Positions 17,033 to 27,392 are shown, counted from the stretch's first letter. The stretch is 64,000 bases of DNA from Pseudomonadota bacterium (GCA_016719885.1 JADJYF010000011.1:124001-188000); one strand, 5' to 3'. Notes: generated by a model not told the origin, from the sequence alone. Program-made: numbers and translations.

Positions 17033-18445
17033 TCACGGCGCCAGCCGCGGGCGCAGCCGGTGATGCGCGGTGGCGCGCTGCCAGGCATGACCGGCGCGCA
17101 GCAGCAGGCTTTCTTGCAAATGTCCCGCCACCAGCTGGAAGCCGAAAGGCGCGCCGTCGGCATTACGCCCGGCCGGTAGCGACAAGGTCGGCGTGCCGCT
17201 GATATCGAACGGCGCGGTGAAGCGCAGCAGGTTGGGCCAGTCATCGTCCTTGTTGCCGAAGGCCGCGAAATCCTCGAGCGTCAGGTTCTGGCGCGCCAGT
17301 GCCGGCGAGATCGCCACGTCCACGCCCTGGAACAGGTGCGCGAACTCACCGCGCAGGGCCTGGCGCACGTCATGGGCGCGCGCATAGTCGATGCCCGAGG
17401 TGGCGATGCCGATGTCCAGCAGGCCGGCCAGGCCCGGACCATATTCGGCCGCGCGCGCCGGGTAGGTGGCGGCGTGATAGGCGGCGACTTCGGCACAGGC
17501 GAGCGGCGTCCATGCCGCCAGCGCGGCGGCCGTGTCGGGAAAGCGCACCGGCACCACCGTCGCCCCGGCGTCTTTCAACACCGACAGGCATTCGCGCATG
17601 GCGGCGACGGTCGCGGCATCGACGTTGCGGGTCGCGAAATCTTCGTCCAGGCCCACGCGCAGACCCTTCAGATCGCCATCGAGCCGGTAGCTGTAATCCG
17701 GCACCGGTGCGCACAGCGCGGTCGGGTCGGCGGCATCGGCGCCGGCGAGTGCATTCAGCATCAGGGCGCAATCGGCGGCGCTGCGCGCCATCGGCCCGAT
17801 GTGATCGAGCGACCACGACAAGGCGAACACGCCGGCGCGACTCACGCGTCCCCAGGTCGGTTTCAAACCGGTGATGCCGTTGGCGAAGGACGGAAAGCGG
17901 ATCGAGCCGCCGGTGTCGGAGCCGAGCCCGCCGAAGCACAGGCCGGCGGCCACTGCCACGCCGGTGCCGCTGGACGATGCGCCGCTCCAATAGCCGGCCT
18001 GGTGCGGATTGATGGGCGGCACGATGTCGGGATGATGATGCGCCACCGCGCCTTCGGTGAGCTGCAGCTTGCCGAGGATCACGGCGCCGGCGGCACGCAA
18101 GCGCGCCACGACCGTCGCATCGCTGGTCGCTGGCGCGACCTTGGCGCGCACACGCGGCATGCCGGCCGAGGTCGGCACGCCGGTCGCGTCACACAGGTCC
18201 TTCACCGCCAGAGGTACGCCGTGCAACGGCCCGCGATAGCGCCCGGCCGCGATTTCGCGTTCGGCGGCCCGCGCTTCTTCGCGCGCGGTGTCGGCCATGG
18301 TCGTCACGTAGCTCAGCAAGGTCGGATCGAGCTCGGCGATGCGCGCCAGCATGGCCTCCGTCACCGCCACCGGTGACAGGCGCCGGCTGCGCAGTTCGGC
18401 GCTGAGTTCGGTCAGATCGAGATAATGAAGCGGCGTGCTGCTCAT
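17033..18445 (-). CDS. amidase signature family protein
   Basis: The 470-residue protein carries the Ser-cisSer-Lys triad of amidase-signature enzymes at standard spacing: Lys82 (PLAVKDLCDATG), Ser157 (SGASSSG) and nucleophile Ser181 (SDTGGSIRFP). The family hydrolyses carboxamides to acids, or serves as GatA in tRNA amidation; there are no gatB or gatC neighbours, so a catabolic amidase is more likely. It ends 24 bases from the convergent A1S_2505-like gene. Confidence 0.9.
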   Translation of the reverse strand: MSSTPLHYLDLTELSAELRSRRLSPVAVTEAMLARIAELDPTLLSYVTTMADTAREEARAAEREIAAGRYRGPLHGVPLAVKDLCDATGVPTSAGMPRVRAKVAPATSDATVVARLRAAGAVILGKLQLTEGAVAHHHPDIVPPINPHQAGYWSGASSSGTGVAVAAGLCFGGLGSDTGGSIRFPSFANGITGLKPTWGRVSRAGVFALSWSLDHIGPMARSAADCALMLNALAGADAADPTALCAPVPDYSYRLDGDLKGLRVGLDEDFATRNVDAATVAAMRECLSVLKDAGATVVPVRFPDTAAALAAWTPLACAEVAAYHAATYPARAAEYGPGLAGLLDIGIATSGIDYARAHDVRQALRGEFAHLFQGVDVAISPALARQNLTLEDFAAFGNKDDDWPNLLRFTAPFDISGTPTLSLPAGRNADGAPFGFQLVAGHLQESLLLRAGHAWQRATAHHRLRPRLAP

Positions 18446-18515
18446 GGGCCGGTCTCGTGCGTTGGAGGAATGGCCGAACTATGGCGGCGCGGGCGCGGCG
18501 GCGTCAATCCGGTGC

Positions 18516-18540
18516 CTGTAGGTGCGAATTCATTCGCACA
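18516..18540. repeat. REP-like repeat, family B (B3)
   Basis: Single copy with the exact core GTAGGTGCGAATTCATTCGC, located in the divergent gap between the amidase and the MFS transporter genes, not at a stop codon. Confidence 0.85.
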
Positions 18541-18607
18541 CCGAGCGCCGTTGTTGCCTCCGCGCCGTTCAAGTACCCTGCACCGGCCTTCAATTCCAGG
18601 GATAGTC

Positions 18608-19870
18608 ATGCCTGCGTCACGCGAGAAACAGGTGGCCGCTGCCGTGCTCGGCAACGCGCTCGAGTGGTACGACTTCGTCGTGTTCGGCATGTTGAGCGTA
18701 TTGATCGCCGACCTGTTCTTTCCCGGCGATGATCAATACATCCGCCTGCTGAAAACCACCGCGACCTTCGGCGTGGGTTTCGTCATGCGTCCCATCGGTG
18801 GCGTGCTGATGGGCATCTATGCCGACCGCAAGGGGCGCAAGGCGGCGATGCAGATCATCATCGCGCTGATGACGGTGTCGCTGCTCACCATCGCCTTCGC
18901 GCCGACCTACGCCAGCATCGGCTATATCGCGCCGGCCCTGATCGTGTTCGCGCGGCTCCTGCAGGGCTTCGCCACCGGCGGCCAGTACGCCATCGCGACG
19001 TCGTTCCTGGTGGAAGTCGCGCCGCCCGGACGCAAGGGACTGTACGGTTCCATGACCCAGATCGGCCAGGCCCTGGCGGCGCTCGGCGGCGCCTGCGCGG
19101 GCATGGCGCTGAGCGTGGCGCTGACCCCCGAGCAGACCATGGCCTGGGGCTGGCGCCTGCCGTTCGCGGTGGGCCTGTTGATCGCGCCGGTCGGCGTCTA
19201 TATCGCGCGTCATCTCGAGGAGAGCGATGCGTTTCTCGATCACCAGAAGTCGGGCGCCGAGCGCCTGCCCCTGATGACCATGCTGCATGAAAACCTGCGC
19301 GGCGTGCTGGTGACTTTCGGCCTCGTGATCTGCGGCACCATCACCTACTACGTCATCCTCATCTACATGCCGACCTTCGCCCAGCACGAGCTCAAATTCA
19401 GCGCCCGCGATGCCTTCAAGGTGCAGGTGCTGGCGCTGGTGACGCTGTCCGTCCTGACGCCCACCGCCGGCTGGCTGGCCGATCGCATCGCCATCCGGCC
19501 CTTGTTGATGTTCGGTTCGGCGGCCATGCTGTGCGTGTTGCTGCCGCTGTTCCACCGTGTGCACGCGGCGCCGACCATCGCCAATCTCCTGCTTTTGCAG
19601 GTCACGGTCTGCGTGCTGTTCGCTTTCTACTTCGGCCCGGTCGCGACCGCCGTCGCCGAGCAGTTCCCGCCCGGCGCGCGTTCCACCGGCCTGTCGTTGG
19701 CGTATAACCTGGCGGTGATGCTGTTCGGCGGCTTCGCGCAGTTCATCGTCACCTGGTTGATAGGCACGACCGGCGACCCGTATGCGGCGGCCTATTACGT
19801 GATGTTCGGCGCCGCCGCCGGCTTCGGCGCGGCCTGTTTTGTCAAACCCATCGAGCAAGCGCGCGCATGA
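18608..19870 (+). CDS. MFS transporter, metabolite:H+ symporter type
   Basis: This 420-residue protein has twelve predicted membrane helices. It opens with GNALEWYDFVVFGML, the hallmark of the MHS subfamily (ProP, citrate, dicarboxylate and ketoglutarate symporters). The MFS loop 2-3 motif appears as GIYADRKGRKAAM. The substrate is probably an organic acid or osmolyte. ATG at 18608 begins the family N-terminus; the frame is open to 18425. The next gene starts within its stop (ATGA), so transporter and flavoenzyme are co-translated and may act on the same compound. Confidence 0.9.
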   Translation: MPASREKQVAAAVLGNALEWYDFVVFGMLSVLIADLFFPGDDQYIRLLKTTATFGVGFVMRPIGGVLMGIYADRKGRKAAMQIIIALMTVSLLTIAFAPTYASIGYIAPALIVFARLLQGFATGGQYAIATSFLVEVAPPGRKGLYGSMTQIGQALAALGGACAGMALSVALTPEQTMAWGWRLPFAVGLLIAPVGVYIARHLEESDAFLDHQKSGAERLPLMTMLHENLRGVLVTFGLVICGTITYYVILIYMPTFAQHELKFSARDAFKVQVLALVTLSVLTPTAGWLADRIAIRPLLMFGSAAMLCVLLPLFHRVHAAPTIANLLLLQVTVCVLFAFYFGPVATAVAEQFPPGARSTGLSLAYNLAVMLFGGFAQFIVTWLIGTTGDPYAAAYYVMFGAAAGFGAACFVKPIEQARA

Positions 19871-20853
19871 TCCCGTTCTCCGTTCTCGACCTGTGCCCGG
19901 TGGTGGTCGGCGACACGCCGGCCGATGCGTTTCGCAACAGCCTCGATCTCGCCCGCCATGCCGAGCAGTGGGGGTACCAGCGCTACTGGCTGGCCGAGCA
20001 CCACAACATGGTCGGCATCGCCAGCGCCGCCACCGCGGTGGTGGTCGGCCACATCGCCAGCGGTACCGAACGCATACGGGTCGGCGCCGGCGGCGTGATG
20101 CTGCCCAACCATTCGCCGCTGGTCATCGCCGAGCAGTTCGGCACCTTGGAATCGCTGTATCCCGGCCGCATCGATCTCGCGCTCGGTCGCGCGCCGGGCT
20201 CCGATGGCATCACCGCGCGCGCCCTGCGGCGCGATGCCATCAGCGCCGCCGAGCGCTTTCCGCAGGACGTCGCCGAACTCTTGTCGCTGTTCGAACCGGC
20301 GCAGCCGCGCCAGGCCATCCAGGCGGTGCCGGGCTGTGGTCTCGAGGTGCCGGTATGGATCCTGGGCTCGAGCCTGTTCGGTGCGCAGCTCGCCGCGACG
20401 CTCGGCCTGCCCTATGCGTTCGCCTCGCACTTCGCGCCGGAGATGCTGCTCGATGCGCTCGACGTCTACCGGCGCTACTTCCAGCCCTCGCCCCGTCTGG
20501 AAAAACCCTACGTCATGCTGGGTGTGAACTGCGTGCTGGCCGACACCGACGCCGAGGCGCGGCGCCTGTTCACGTCCGCCCAGCAGCAGTTCACCAACCT
20601 GTTCCGAGGCGCGCCGGGCAAGGTGCAGCCGCCGCTCGATTCCATGGATGACTACTGGACGCCGGGCGAGAAGGCCGGTGTGGACCGCGCCCTGCGCTTT
20701 GCCATCGTCGGCGCGCCCGACAGCGCACGCGCCAGGTTCGATGAATTCATCGCCCGCACCCAGGCCGACGAACTCATGCTCACCGCGCAGATTCACGATC
20801 ACGGCGCACGCCTCAATTCCTACCGCCTGGCCGCCGCCTTGCGCGAGCGCTGA
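19867..20853 (+). CDS. luciferase-like (LLM) flavin-dependent oxidoreductase
   Basis: The 328-residue protein is a bacterial-luciferase-like TIM barrel of the group with the MsnO8-type pattern: FSVLDLCPVV at the start, YWLAEHHNM, GVMLPNHSPLVIAEQFGTL, then RIDLALGRAPGSD. Such enzymes use reduced FMN or F420 to oxidise organic substrates. It overlaps the transporter gene by 4 bases. The substrate is unknown. Confidence 0.88.
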   Translation: MIPFSVLDLCPVVVGDTPADAFRNSLDLARHAEQWGYQRYWLAEHHNMVGIASAATAVVVGHIASGTERIRVGAGGVMLPNHSPLVIAEQFGTLESLYPGRIDLALGRAPGSDGITARALRRDAISAAERFPQDVAELLSLFEPAQPRQAIQAVPGCGLEVPVWILGSSLFGAQLAATLGLPYAFASHFAPEMLLDALDVYRRYFQPSPRLEKPYVMLGVNCVLADTDAEARRLFTSAQQQFTNLFRGAPGKVQPPLDSMDDYWTPGEKAGVDRALRFAIVGAPDSARARFDEFIARTQADELMLTAQIHDHGARLNSYRLAAALRER

Positions 20854-20945
20854 ACCTGCGGCGCCTCGAATGCCGCCCCGGATCAAGGTGACGTATTTCG
20901 GCATCGTGGTACAAATACCGGGCGTGACGGACGGGGGCCCGGCGA

Positions 20946-23945
20946 ATGCGTAGGCAGATAAGAGACCAGCAGTTGATGCTGGCCGCCGTGGCGAGCCTTG
21001 CCATGGTCGCCATAGGCGCGGTGGTGCTGCTGGGCTGGCTGGCGGATATCGACCAGATGAAGTCCCTGGTGCCGGGCTTCGCCACCATGAAGGTCAATAC
21101 AGCGCTGGGCAGCGTGTTGCTGGGCGGCGCGCTGTTCATCGCGGTCGGGCGCGAACGCAACCCCGCGCACGCCGCGCGGCCGAGCGTGGCCATGCTGCTG
21201 CTGGCACTGCCAGTGATGGTCATCGGTCTCATGACCTTGGCCGAATACCTGTGGGCGCTGGACTTCGGCATCGACGCGCTGCTGGCGCCGCCCGTCGAGT
21301 GGGAGAGCTATCAACGGTTCCCGGCGCGCATGGCGCCGGTCACGGCGCTGTCTCTGGTACTCGGCGCCGGCGCCCTGTCGTCCCTCGCCTTGCCCGCGGC
21401 ACGTCAACGCAATCTTCCGCAGAATCTCGCCACCCTGCTCAGCGTGCTGATGCTGACCGTGACCTACGGTTACCTGTATACCGCCGAGACCTTGTATCGC
21501 TCCGGCGGGCTCGCTTCCATCGCGCCCCATTCGGCCTTGGCCTTTCTGCTGCTCGGTCTCGGCGTGATGGCGGTGACCGCCAATCGCGGCTGGATAGCGG
21601 ATTTCTCGCAGCCCACGCCATCGGCGGCGGCCGCGCGCAATACGCTCATGATCATCACGCTGGCCGTGCCGGTGATCGGTTCGTTACGCCTGGCCGGGCA
21701 GCGCGCCGGTTGGTACGACACTCCTTTCGGCCTCGCCATCATGTCCGTGGTGTTGACGCTGGTGGTGGCGGTGCTGCTGTGGTTCAACGCGCGCCGCGCC
21801 GGTGTTCTCGATCGCGAGCTGGCGCGGCTGTCGCGCCTGTATTCGCAGCTGTCGCAGACCAACCAGGCCATCGTACGCTGCCCCGACGAAGCGTCGCTGT
21901 TCCCGCGCGTATGTGAAGTGGCCGTCGAATTCGGCCAGTTCTCGTTTGCGTGGATAGGCCTGCTCGACGCTGACGCTGGTGTCACGCGCGTGGTGGCACA
22001 GGCCGGCGAGGCTCGCGATGTCATCGACGCCGGCGGCGGACAAGCGCGCCAGGAGTGGCCCTTCGCGCCGACCTTGTTGCTGAACAAGTTCCTGTTCAGT
22101 GCCAGTCGCGATGTCGATCCGCCGCCGACGCCCTGGCACCACCAGGCGCTGCGCGCCGGCTATCACGGCGCGGCCGTGCCAATTCGGCGTGACGACGTGG
22201 TGGTCGGTTCGCTCAACCTCTACGCGCGCGACCCCGAGTACTTCGGCGCCTACGCGGTGCCGACGCTCGAGGAAGTGGCGCTCGACGTCTCCTTCGCGCT
22301 CGACAACTACCGACGTGAAGCCGAGCGCGCCACCGCGCTCGCCGCCCTGCAGGCCTCGGAACAACGTTTCGAGGAACTGGCCGTGCGCCTGCCGGTCGGC
22401 CTGTTCTCGCTCAGCATCGACCGGGAAGGCGGCTACCGCTACACCTATGTCAGCCCGCAATACTGCCGGCTGATGGGCGTCACCCAGGAGCGCATGCTGC
22501 GCGACCCGACCACGCCGCTCAAGATCGTGCATCCGGACGATCTGGCCGAGTACCAGCGCATACGCTCGCGCAGCCGCCAGTTGCATGGGCCGGTAAGTCT
22601 CGAGATGCGTTACCTCATTCGCGGCGGCGTGCGCTGGATCCGCACCCTCGGTCAGCCGCATCCTGAAGAGCGCGGCGAAGTGGCGTGGAGCGGCGTGGTG
22701 ATGGACATCACCGATCAGAAGCTCGCCGAGCAGGAACGCGATCGCCTGCGCAGCCAGCTGACCCAGGCGCAGAAGATGGAAGCCATCGGCCAGCTGACCG
22801 GCGGCATCGCCCATGACTTCAACAACATCCTCGGCAGCGTGCTGGGCTTCACCACCCTGGCGCTGACGCGTGAAGTGACCGACCCCGACAGCAAGCTCGC
22901 CAATTACCTCACCGAGGTGCAACACGGCGCCGAGCGCGCGCGCGACCTGGTCACCAAGATGATGCGCTTCAGCCGCGCCGACAAGCCGGACGCGGTGCTC
23001 GACGTGTTGCAGCCACAGCCCACGCTCGAAGAGGTGACGAAACTGCTGGGCGCGGTGCTGCCGGCCAGCATGTCGGTGGTGCGCGAATACGACGAGCGAC
23101 TGCCGGCGGTGGCGGTCAGTTCGGTGGCCTTTCACCAGGCGGTGATGAACCTCGCCATCAATTCACGCGATGCCATGCACGGCCAGGGCCATTTGACTCT
23201 CGGCGTGCGTCTGCGCAAGGTCGAGCGCGGTGTGTGCGCGTCCTGTCAGTGTGAATTCTCCGGCGAGTACGTGGCGGTCAGCGTGGCCGACGACGGCCCG
23301 GGCATCCCGCCCGAGAGCCAGGCCGAAGTGTTCAGACCGTTCTTCACCACCAAGGAAGTCGGCAAGGGCACCGGCCTCGGTCTCGCCATGGTGCATGGCA
23401 TCGTGCACGACGCCAACGGCCATATCCTGTTGAGTTCCGACGCGGGCCACGGCACGCGCTTCGAACTGTTGTTCCCGCCCCACACGGGCGTCGCGCCGAC
23501 CGACGTCGGCGCCGATCTCAAGGCCGCCCTCGACAATGGCGGCGGCGCACGCATCGCGGTGGTCGATGATGAACCGGCGCTCACGCGCCTGTGGCAGGAA
23601 TTGCTGGAAGGCAACGGCTATCGCGTGGTGACCTTCAACGACAGCGGTGCGGCGCTGTCGACCTTTCTCGCGCACCCCGAGGGTTTCGACGCGATGGTGC
23701 TGGACATGACCATGCCGGAGCTGTCCGGCGACAGCCTGGCGCGCCAGATCCTGTCGCGGCGTCCCGAGTTGCCGGTGTTCATCTGCACCGGCTACAGCGA
23801 CCGGCTCGATACCTTGATGGCGCAAAGCCTGGGTGTGCGCGGCGTGTTCAGCAAGCCCGTCGATTTCGACGAAGTGCTGAAGGGCATCGGCGAAGCCGTG
23901 CGCGCTTCGTCGCTCACGTCGCTCGCCAGCGAGTCGTCCGACTGA
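20946..23945 (+). CDS. hybrid sensor histidine kinase/response regulator (membrane, GAF, PAS)
   Basis: Domain order over 999 residues: seven or more membrane helices (about 12-285), a GAF-type domain (about 300-465), a PAS domain with PAC (about 475-590), dimerisation/phosphoacceptor helix with His623 (GGIAHDFNNILG), HATPase_c (about 725-850) and a C-terminal receiver with DDEP, phosphoacceptor Asp920 (LDMTMP) and Lys in FSKPVD. The ATPase domain contains a short Cys-rich insert, C764-x-x-C767-x-C769, before DDGPGIPP. It should relay phosphate within the protein; no output partner is adjacent. A related kinase with the same insert lies at 27.4 kb. Confidence 0.92.
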   Translation: MRRQIRDQQLMLAAVASLAMVAIGAVVLLGWLADIDQMKSLVPGFATMKVNTALGSVLLGGALFIAVGRERNPAHAARPSVAMLLLALPVMVIGLMTLAEYLWALDFGIDALLAPPVEWESYQRFPARMAPVTALSLVLGAGALSSLALPAARQRNLPQNLATLLSVLMLTVTYGYLYTAETLYRSGGLASIAPHSALAFLLLGLGVMAVTANRGWIADFSQPTPSAAAARNTLMIITLAVPVIGSLRLAGQRAGWYDTPFGLAIMSVVLTLVVAVLLWFNARRAGVLDRELARLSRLYSQLSQTNQAIVRCPDEASLFPRVCEVAVEFGQFSFAWIGLLDADAGVTRVVAQAGEARDVIDAGGGQARQEWPFAPTLLLNKFLFSASRDVDPPPTPWHHQALRAGYHGAAVPIRRDDVVVGSLNLYARDPEYFGAYAVPTLEEVALDVSFALDNYRREAERATALAALQASEQRFEELAVRLPVGLFSLSIDREGGYRYTYVSPQYCRLMGVTQERMLRDPTTPLKIVHPDDLAEYQRIRSRSRQLHGPVSLEMRYLIRGGVRWIRTLGQPHPEERGEVAWSGVVMDITDQKLAEQERDRLRSQLTQAQKMEAIGQLTGGIAHDFNNILGSVLGFTTLALTREVTDPDSKLANYLTEVQHGAERARDLVTKMMRFSRADKPDAVLDVLQPQPTLEEVTKLLGAVLPASMSVVREYDERLPAVAVSSVAFHQAVMNLAINSRDAMHGQGHLTLGVRLRKVERGVCASCQCEFSGEYVAVSVADDGPGIPPESQAEVFRPFFTTKEVGKGTGLGLAMVHGIVHDANGHILLSSDAGHGTRFELLFPPHTGVAPTDVGADLKAALDNGGGARIAVVDDEPALTRLWQELLEGNGYRVVTFNDSGAALSTFLAHPEGFDAMVLDMTMPELSGDSLARQILSRRPELPVFICTGYSDRLDTLMAQSLGVRGVFSKPVDFDEVLKGIGEAVRASSLTSLASESSD

Positions 23946-24024
23946 TCCTGCACGTCGTCCTGAACGTCGGCGAGTCGGCCTGCTACCATGCGCGCCGCGA
24001 TCCGAATTGAAAGAGACGACAGGC

Positions 24025-24582
24025 ATGGCAACGAAACGGGCAGGGATGACAGGCGCGGCGCGCTGGCTACGCATGGCGCGCACCTGCGGCCTCGCGCTGC
24101 TGCTGGCGGCCGGTGTCGCGGCGGCCGACGACATGCTTCGCGCCGGCGGTCTCGATGAACTCGGCGACGCCGCGCTCAGCCAGGCCATCATCGACTACTA
24201 CCAGGCCGAGCAAGGCCATGACTGGCAGACCACCTACGCGCTGCGCGGCCCGCGTTTCGCGGCCGTCGTGCCCTACGAAACCTATGCGCGGCAAATGGAT
24301 CTCGATGCGCGCGGCTGGCAACTGGTCGCCATCGAGGGACGCACGGTGCGTGTCGATGGCGGCGTCACCAGCGTCACGCTGTCGTTCCAGGAAGATCTCG
24401 ACCACGACATCGCCGCGCGCCTGCTCGGGGCGGAACTCGCCGCGCCGGCCAACGATGCCACGCCGCAGCGTTACAGCCAGCCCGAAGTCACGCAATGGGC
24501 GATGGAGGAGGGGCGCTGGATCGCACTGATGCCGGGCGCCCGCCAGCATTTCGTATACAACGAACGCCTGGTGTGGGACTGA
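24025..24582 (+). CDS. hypothetical secreted protein
   Basis: I do not recognise this 185-residue protein. It starts with a basic stretch followed by a hydrophobic core (TCGLALLLAAGVAAADD) that looks like a cleavable signal peptide, so it is probably periplasmic. The mature part contains a helix with YYQAEQGHDWQTTYALR and several beta strands ending in WIALMPGARQHFVYN, a pattern similar to NTF2-like folds. ATG at 24025 is chosen; a TTG at 24007 is possible. Confidence 0.65.
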   Translation: MATKRAGMTGAARWLRMARTCGLALLLAAGVAAADDMLRAGGLDELGDAALSQAIIDYYQAEQGHDWQTTYALRGPRFAAVVPYETYARQMDLDARGWQLVAIEGRTVRVDGGVTSVTLSFQEDLDHDIAARLLGAELAAPANDATPQRYSQPEVTQWAMEEGRWIALMPGARQHFVYNERLVWD

Positions 24583-24761
24583 GCCGCCAGGAGTGAGCGC
24601 ATGACGGCGTCCGGCGCCACGCACTCGCGCGTGCCAATGCATGCGTTGCGCGCGCGAGGCCTTGCCGCTACCGCCGCTTCGGGCATGCCGAGCTTCCCCA
24701 TTCGGTGGGCTCACCTCGGGCTCGCGACGCGCCATACTCCGCCAAGCCTTGCACTGGGAGA

Positions 24762-26204
24762 ATGACCGTGGCCTTGCCGGAATATGATCAATACGACGCG
24801 GTCGGGCTGGCAGACCTGGTGCGCACCGGCAAGCTGTCGGCGCGTGAAATCATCGATGAAGCGATCGCGCGCGCCGAGGCGGTCAACCCGGCGCTGAATT
24901 TTCTCTCTCATCGTGCTTACGACGTGGCGCGCGCGGCGGCGGATTCACCGCGCCTGCCACGCGGGCCACTGGCGGGCGTGCCGTGGCTGGTCAAGGAACT
25001 CGCCAGCAGCTGGGCTGGCCAGCCCTTCACCAACACCGTGCCTTACCTCAAGGACCTGCGCGCGCCCGCTGATTCGCTGCTGCTCGAACGCATGCAGGCG
25101 GCCGGCATGATCCCGTTCGGCAAAAGCACCTCGCCGGAGAATGGCTGGGCGCTCAGCACCGAATCGAGCCTGCACGGCATCACGCGCAGTCCCTGGCATC
25201 TCGAGCGCACGCCGGGCGGTTCCAGCGGTGGCTCGGCGGCGGCGGTCGCGGCGCGCGTGCTGCCCATGGCCGACGCCTCCGACGGCGGCGGCTCGATACG
25301 CGTGCCGGCGGCGAACTGTGGTCTGTTCGGACTCAAGCCGGCGCGCGGGCGCATTTCGCTCGCGCCCGGCGTGGTCGATTTCTGGTACGGCGGCGCGACC
25401 TTGCACTGCGTGTCGCTGAGTGTGCGCGACAGCGCCGCGCTGCTCGATGTCACGGCCGGCGCCTTGCCTGGCGAACCCTATGGGCTGCCGCGGCCCGCGC
25501 GTCCGTTCGTGTCCGAGGTCGGCGTCGATCCGGGGCGCTTGCGCATCGCCATCGTCACCGACACGCCCGCGCACGGCACGCCGCTCGATGCCGAGATCCG
25601 CCAGGCCGTCGAAGAAGCGGGCCGCCTGCTCGAGAGTCTCGGCCACGACATCGAACCGCAAGCCGTGCCCTACGACTTCTGGCCCTTGTACAAGACCTAC
25701 ACCGCGCTGGTGGCGGTGCAGACCGCGTGTTTCTTCGACGCCATGGCGCCGCTGGTGGGGCGCGCGGCGACGCCGGCCGACATGGCGCCCCTGTACTGGT
25801 CGATGATCGAAAAGGGGCGACGTTACACCGCCACCGATCACTCCAATCACATCGAGGCCATGCGCCTTGCCTGTCGCGACCTGCTGACGCGCATGGCGGC
25901 CTTCGACCTGTGGCTGATGCCGACCGTGCCGATGCTGCCGCGCGCCCATGGTTATTACGACATGAACCTCGATGTCGATGCCTATGACGACACGCGCATG
26001 GGGCCGGACTGCTGCTATACCTCGCCCTTCAATGCCGCCGGCTCGCCGGCCATGTCGGTGCCGATGGGCTGGTCGCGCGCAGGGCTGCCGATTGGCGTGC
26101 AGTTCGTGGCGCGCGATGCCGACGAGGCGTTGCTGTTGCGCGTGGCCGGACAGATCGAATCGGCGCGGCCGTGGCGCGGACGCAAGCCACCGGTGTGTGG
26201 CTGA
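24762..26204 (+). CDS. amidase signature family protein
   Basis: Second amidase of the window, 480 residues, with the complete triad: Lys78 (PWLVKELAS), Ser154 (PGGSSGGSAAAVAAR) and nucleophile Ser178 (SDGGGSIRVPA). Its sequence is only distantly similar to the first, so it is not a recent duplicate. The layout resembles 6-aminohexanoate-cyclic-dimer hydrolase-like amidases, but the substrate cannot be decided. ATG at 24762 is chosen; the frame is open to 24705. Confidence 0.9.
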   Translation: MTVALPEYDQYDAVGLADLVRTGKLSAREIIDEAIARAEAVNPALNFLSHRAYDVARAAADSPRLPRGPLAGVPWLVKELASSWAGQPFTNTVPYLKDLRAPADSLLLERMQAAGMIPFGKSTSPENGWALSTESSLHGITRSPWHLERTPGGSSGGSAAAVAARVLPMADASDGGGSIRVPAANCGLFGLKPARGRISLAPGVVDFWYGGATLHCVSLSVRDSAALLDVTAGALPGEPYGLPRPARPFVSEVGVDPGRLRIAIVTDTPAHGTPLDAEIRQAVEEAGRLLESLGHDIEPQAVPYDFWPLYKTYTALVAVQTACFFDAMAPLVGRAATPADMAPLYWSMIEKGRRYTATDHSNHIEAMRLACRDLLTRMAAFDLWLMPTVPMLPRAHGYYDMNLDVDAYDDTRMGPDCCYTSPFNAAGSPAMSVPMGWSRAGLPIGVQFVARDADEALLLRVAGQIESARPWRGRKPPVCG

Positions 26205-26225
26205 GGCGCGGCGCGTCGGCGCGTA

Positions 26226-26537
26226 TCAGTCGAGCTCGGCGTACAGCACGCCGTGGTCGACGCTGACCGCGTAGCAACGTTGCGCCTGCGCGCAGGGCGC
26301 GCGCGTCGCGGCGCCGCTGCGGATGTCGAAACCGCCGCGATGATGCGGGCACAGGATCTCGTCGCCGAGCAATTCGCCCTCCGCCAGCGAGGCGGCGCCA
26401 TGGCTGCAGGTGTCGTCCATGAGGTGGTAAGCCTGCCCGCTCGCGATCAACAGCAGCGGCGCACGGCCGGCGATTTCGATGCGTCGCAGGCTGTGCGGCA
26501 AGACTTCGGCGACGGCAAGCAGGGCGACGCGCGGCAT
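26226..26537 (-). CDS. Rieske-type [2Fe-2S] ferredoxin
   Basis: The 103-residue protein has both halves of the Rieske motif: C-S-H in DDTCSHGAASL and C-P-H-H in ILCPHHRGGFD, 15 residues apart, which bind one 2Fe-2S cluster through two Cys and two His. It is the size of the free ferredoxins that feed ring-hydroxylating dioxygenases, but no oxygenase or reductase gene is nearby. ATG at 26537 is preferred over the longer frame to 26567. It is convergent with the amidase gene. Confidence 0.9.
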   Translation of the reverse strand: MPRVALLAVAEVLPHSLRRIEIAGRAPLLLIASGQAYHLMDDTCSHGAASLAEGELLGDEILCPHHRGGFDIRSGAATRAPCAQAQRCYAVSVDHGVLYAELD

Positions 26538-26685
26538 GGTCGGAGGCTCGTGAACGGTTCGCCGCATTGTGCCCGAGCGCAGTGTTCGCGACGACGGTTC
26601 GCCGGCCGGCGCGCTCGAGGCTCGACGCCACGCCGGCGGCGCAGTAGGGTGAACGCCTCAAGTCGCCGGCCCACGAGGTTTCCCC

Positions 26686-27162
26686 ATGGCATCCGCCCCT
26701 CCGTTTCGCTATCACGGCCTGGATCACGTGGTGCTCAAGGTCACCCACATCGAACGCACCCTGCATTTCTACTGCGAGGTGCTGGGCATGAAGCTCGAGC
26801 GCATCATCGAGGACTTCGGCATCTACCAGCTGCGCTGCGGGCGCCACCTCATCGACCTGCAGGTGGTGCCGGCCGGCACCGGGCTCGCCACCAAGGCCTC
26901 GCGCGGCATCGACCACCTGTGCGTGCTGATCGATGGCGACATGGGCGAGGTGCTGGACCATCTCGCGGCCCACGACGTGCCGGTGGAGTGGGGGCCGGTC
27001 GAGCTGTACGGCGCCACCGGCTTCGGTACCTCGGTCTACGTGCCCGATCCCGACGGCCACACCATCGAGCTCAAGGTCGACCACGCCGATTTTCCGCTGC
27101 GCACCAGCGGCAGGGATGCGCTGGCCACGCTCACCCGGCCACCGCCCAAGGCGCGTCCCTGA
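26686..27162 (+). CDS. VOC (glyoxalase/extradiol dioxygenase fold) family protein
   Basis: The 158-residue protein has two beta-alpha-beta-beta-beta units. The first opens with LDHVVLKV and FYCEVLGM, the second with IDHLCVLI, and the end DPDGHTIELKV supplies the usual metal Glu. Metal ligands His (LDHVV), His (IDHLC) and Glu (TIEL) are therefore present. Family members include glyoxalase I, dioxygenases and resistance proteins; the sequence does not decide among them. Confidence 0.88.
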   Translation: MASAPPFRYHGLDHVVLKVTHIERTLHFYCEVLGMKLERIIEDFGIYQLRCGRHLIDLQVVPAGTGLATKASRGIDHLCVLIDGDMGEVLDHLAAHDVPVEWGPVELYGATGFGTSVYVPDPDGHTIELKVDHADFPLRTSGRDALATLTRPPPKARP

Positions 27163-27392
27163 GCGCTGCGTTCTACAAGTTCTGGACTTGTGGCCGCTGT
27201 TAAGCTGTATTGTGGGTCCACGCCGCCTGAACCACGCGGCGTGCACGTCCGTCGCCCGACTCGCAAACGCGACTATCACTGAACTCGACATCCGCCTGGG
27301 CGGCGCGCCGCTCACGGTGGCTAGCGGGAGTGACTGAACGCCATGCATATCTCGAGTGTTGCAAATTTGGATCTCGACGCGAGCCCACGGCC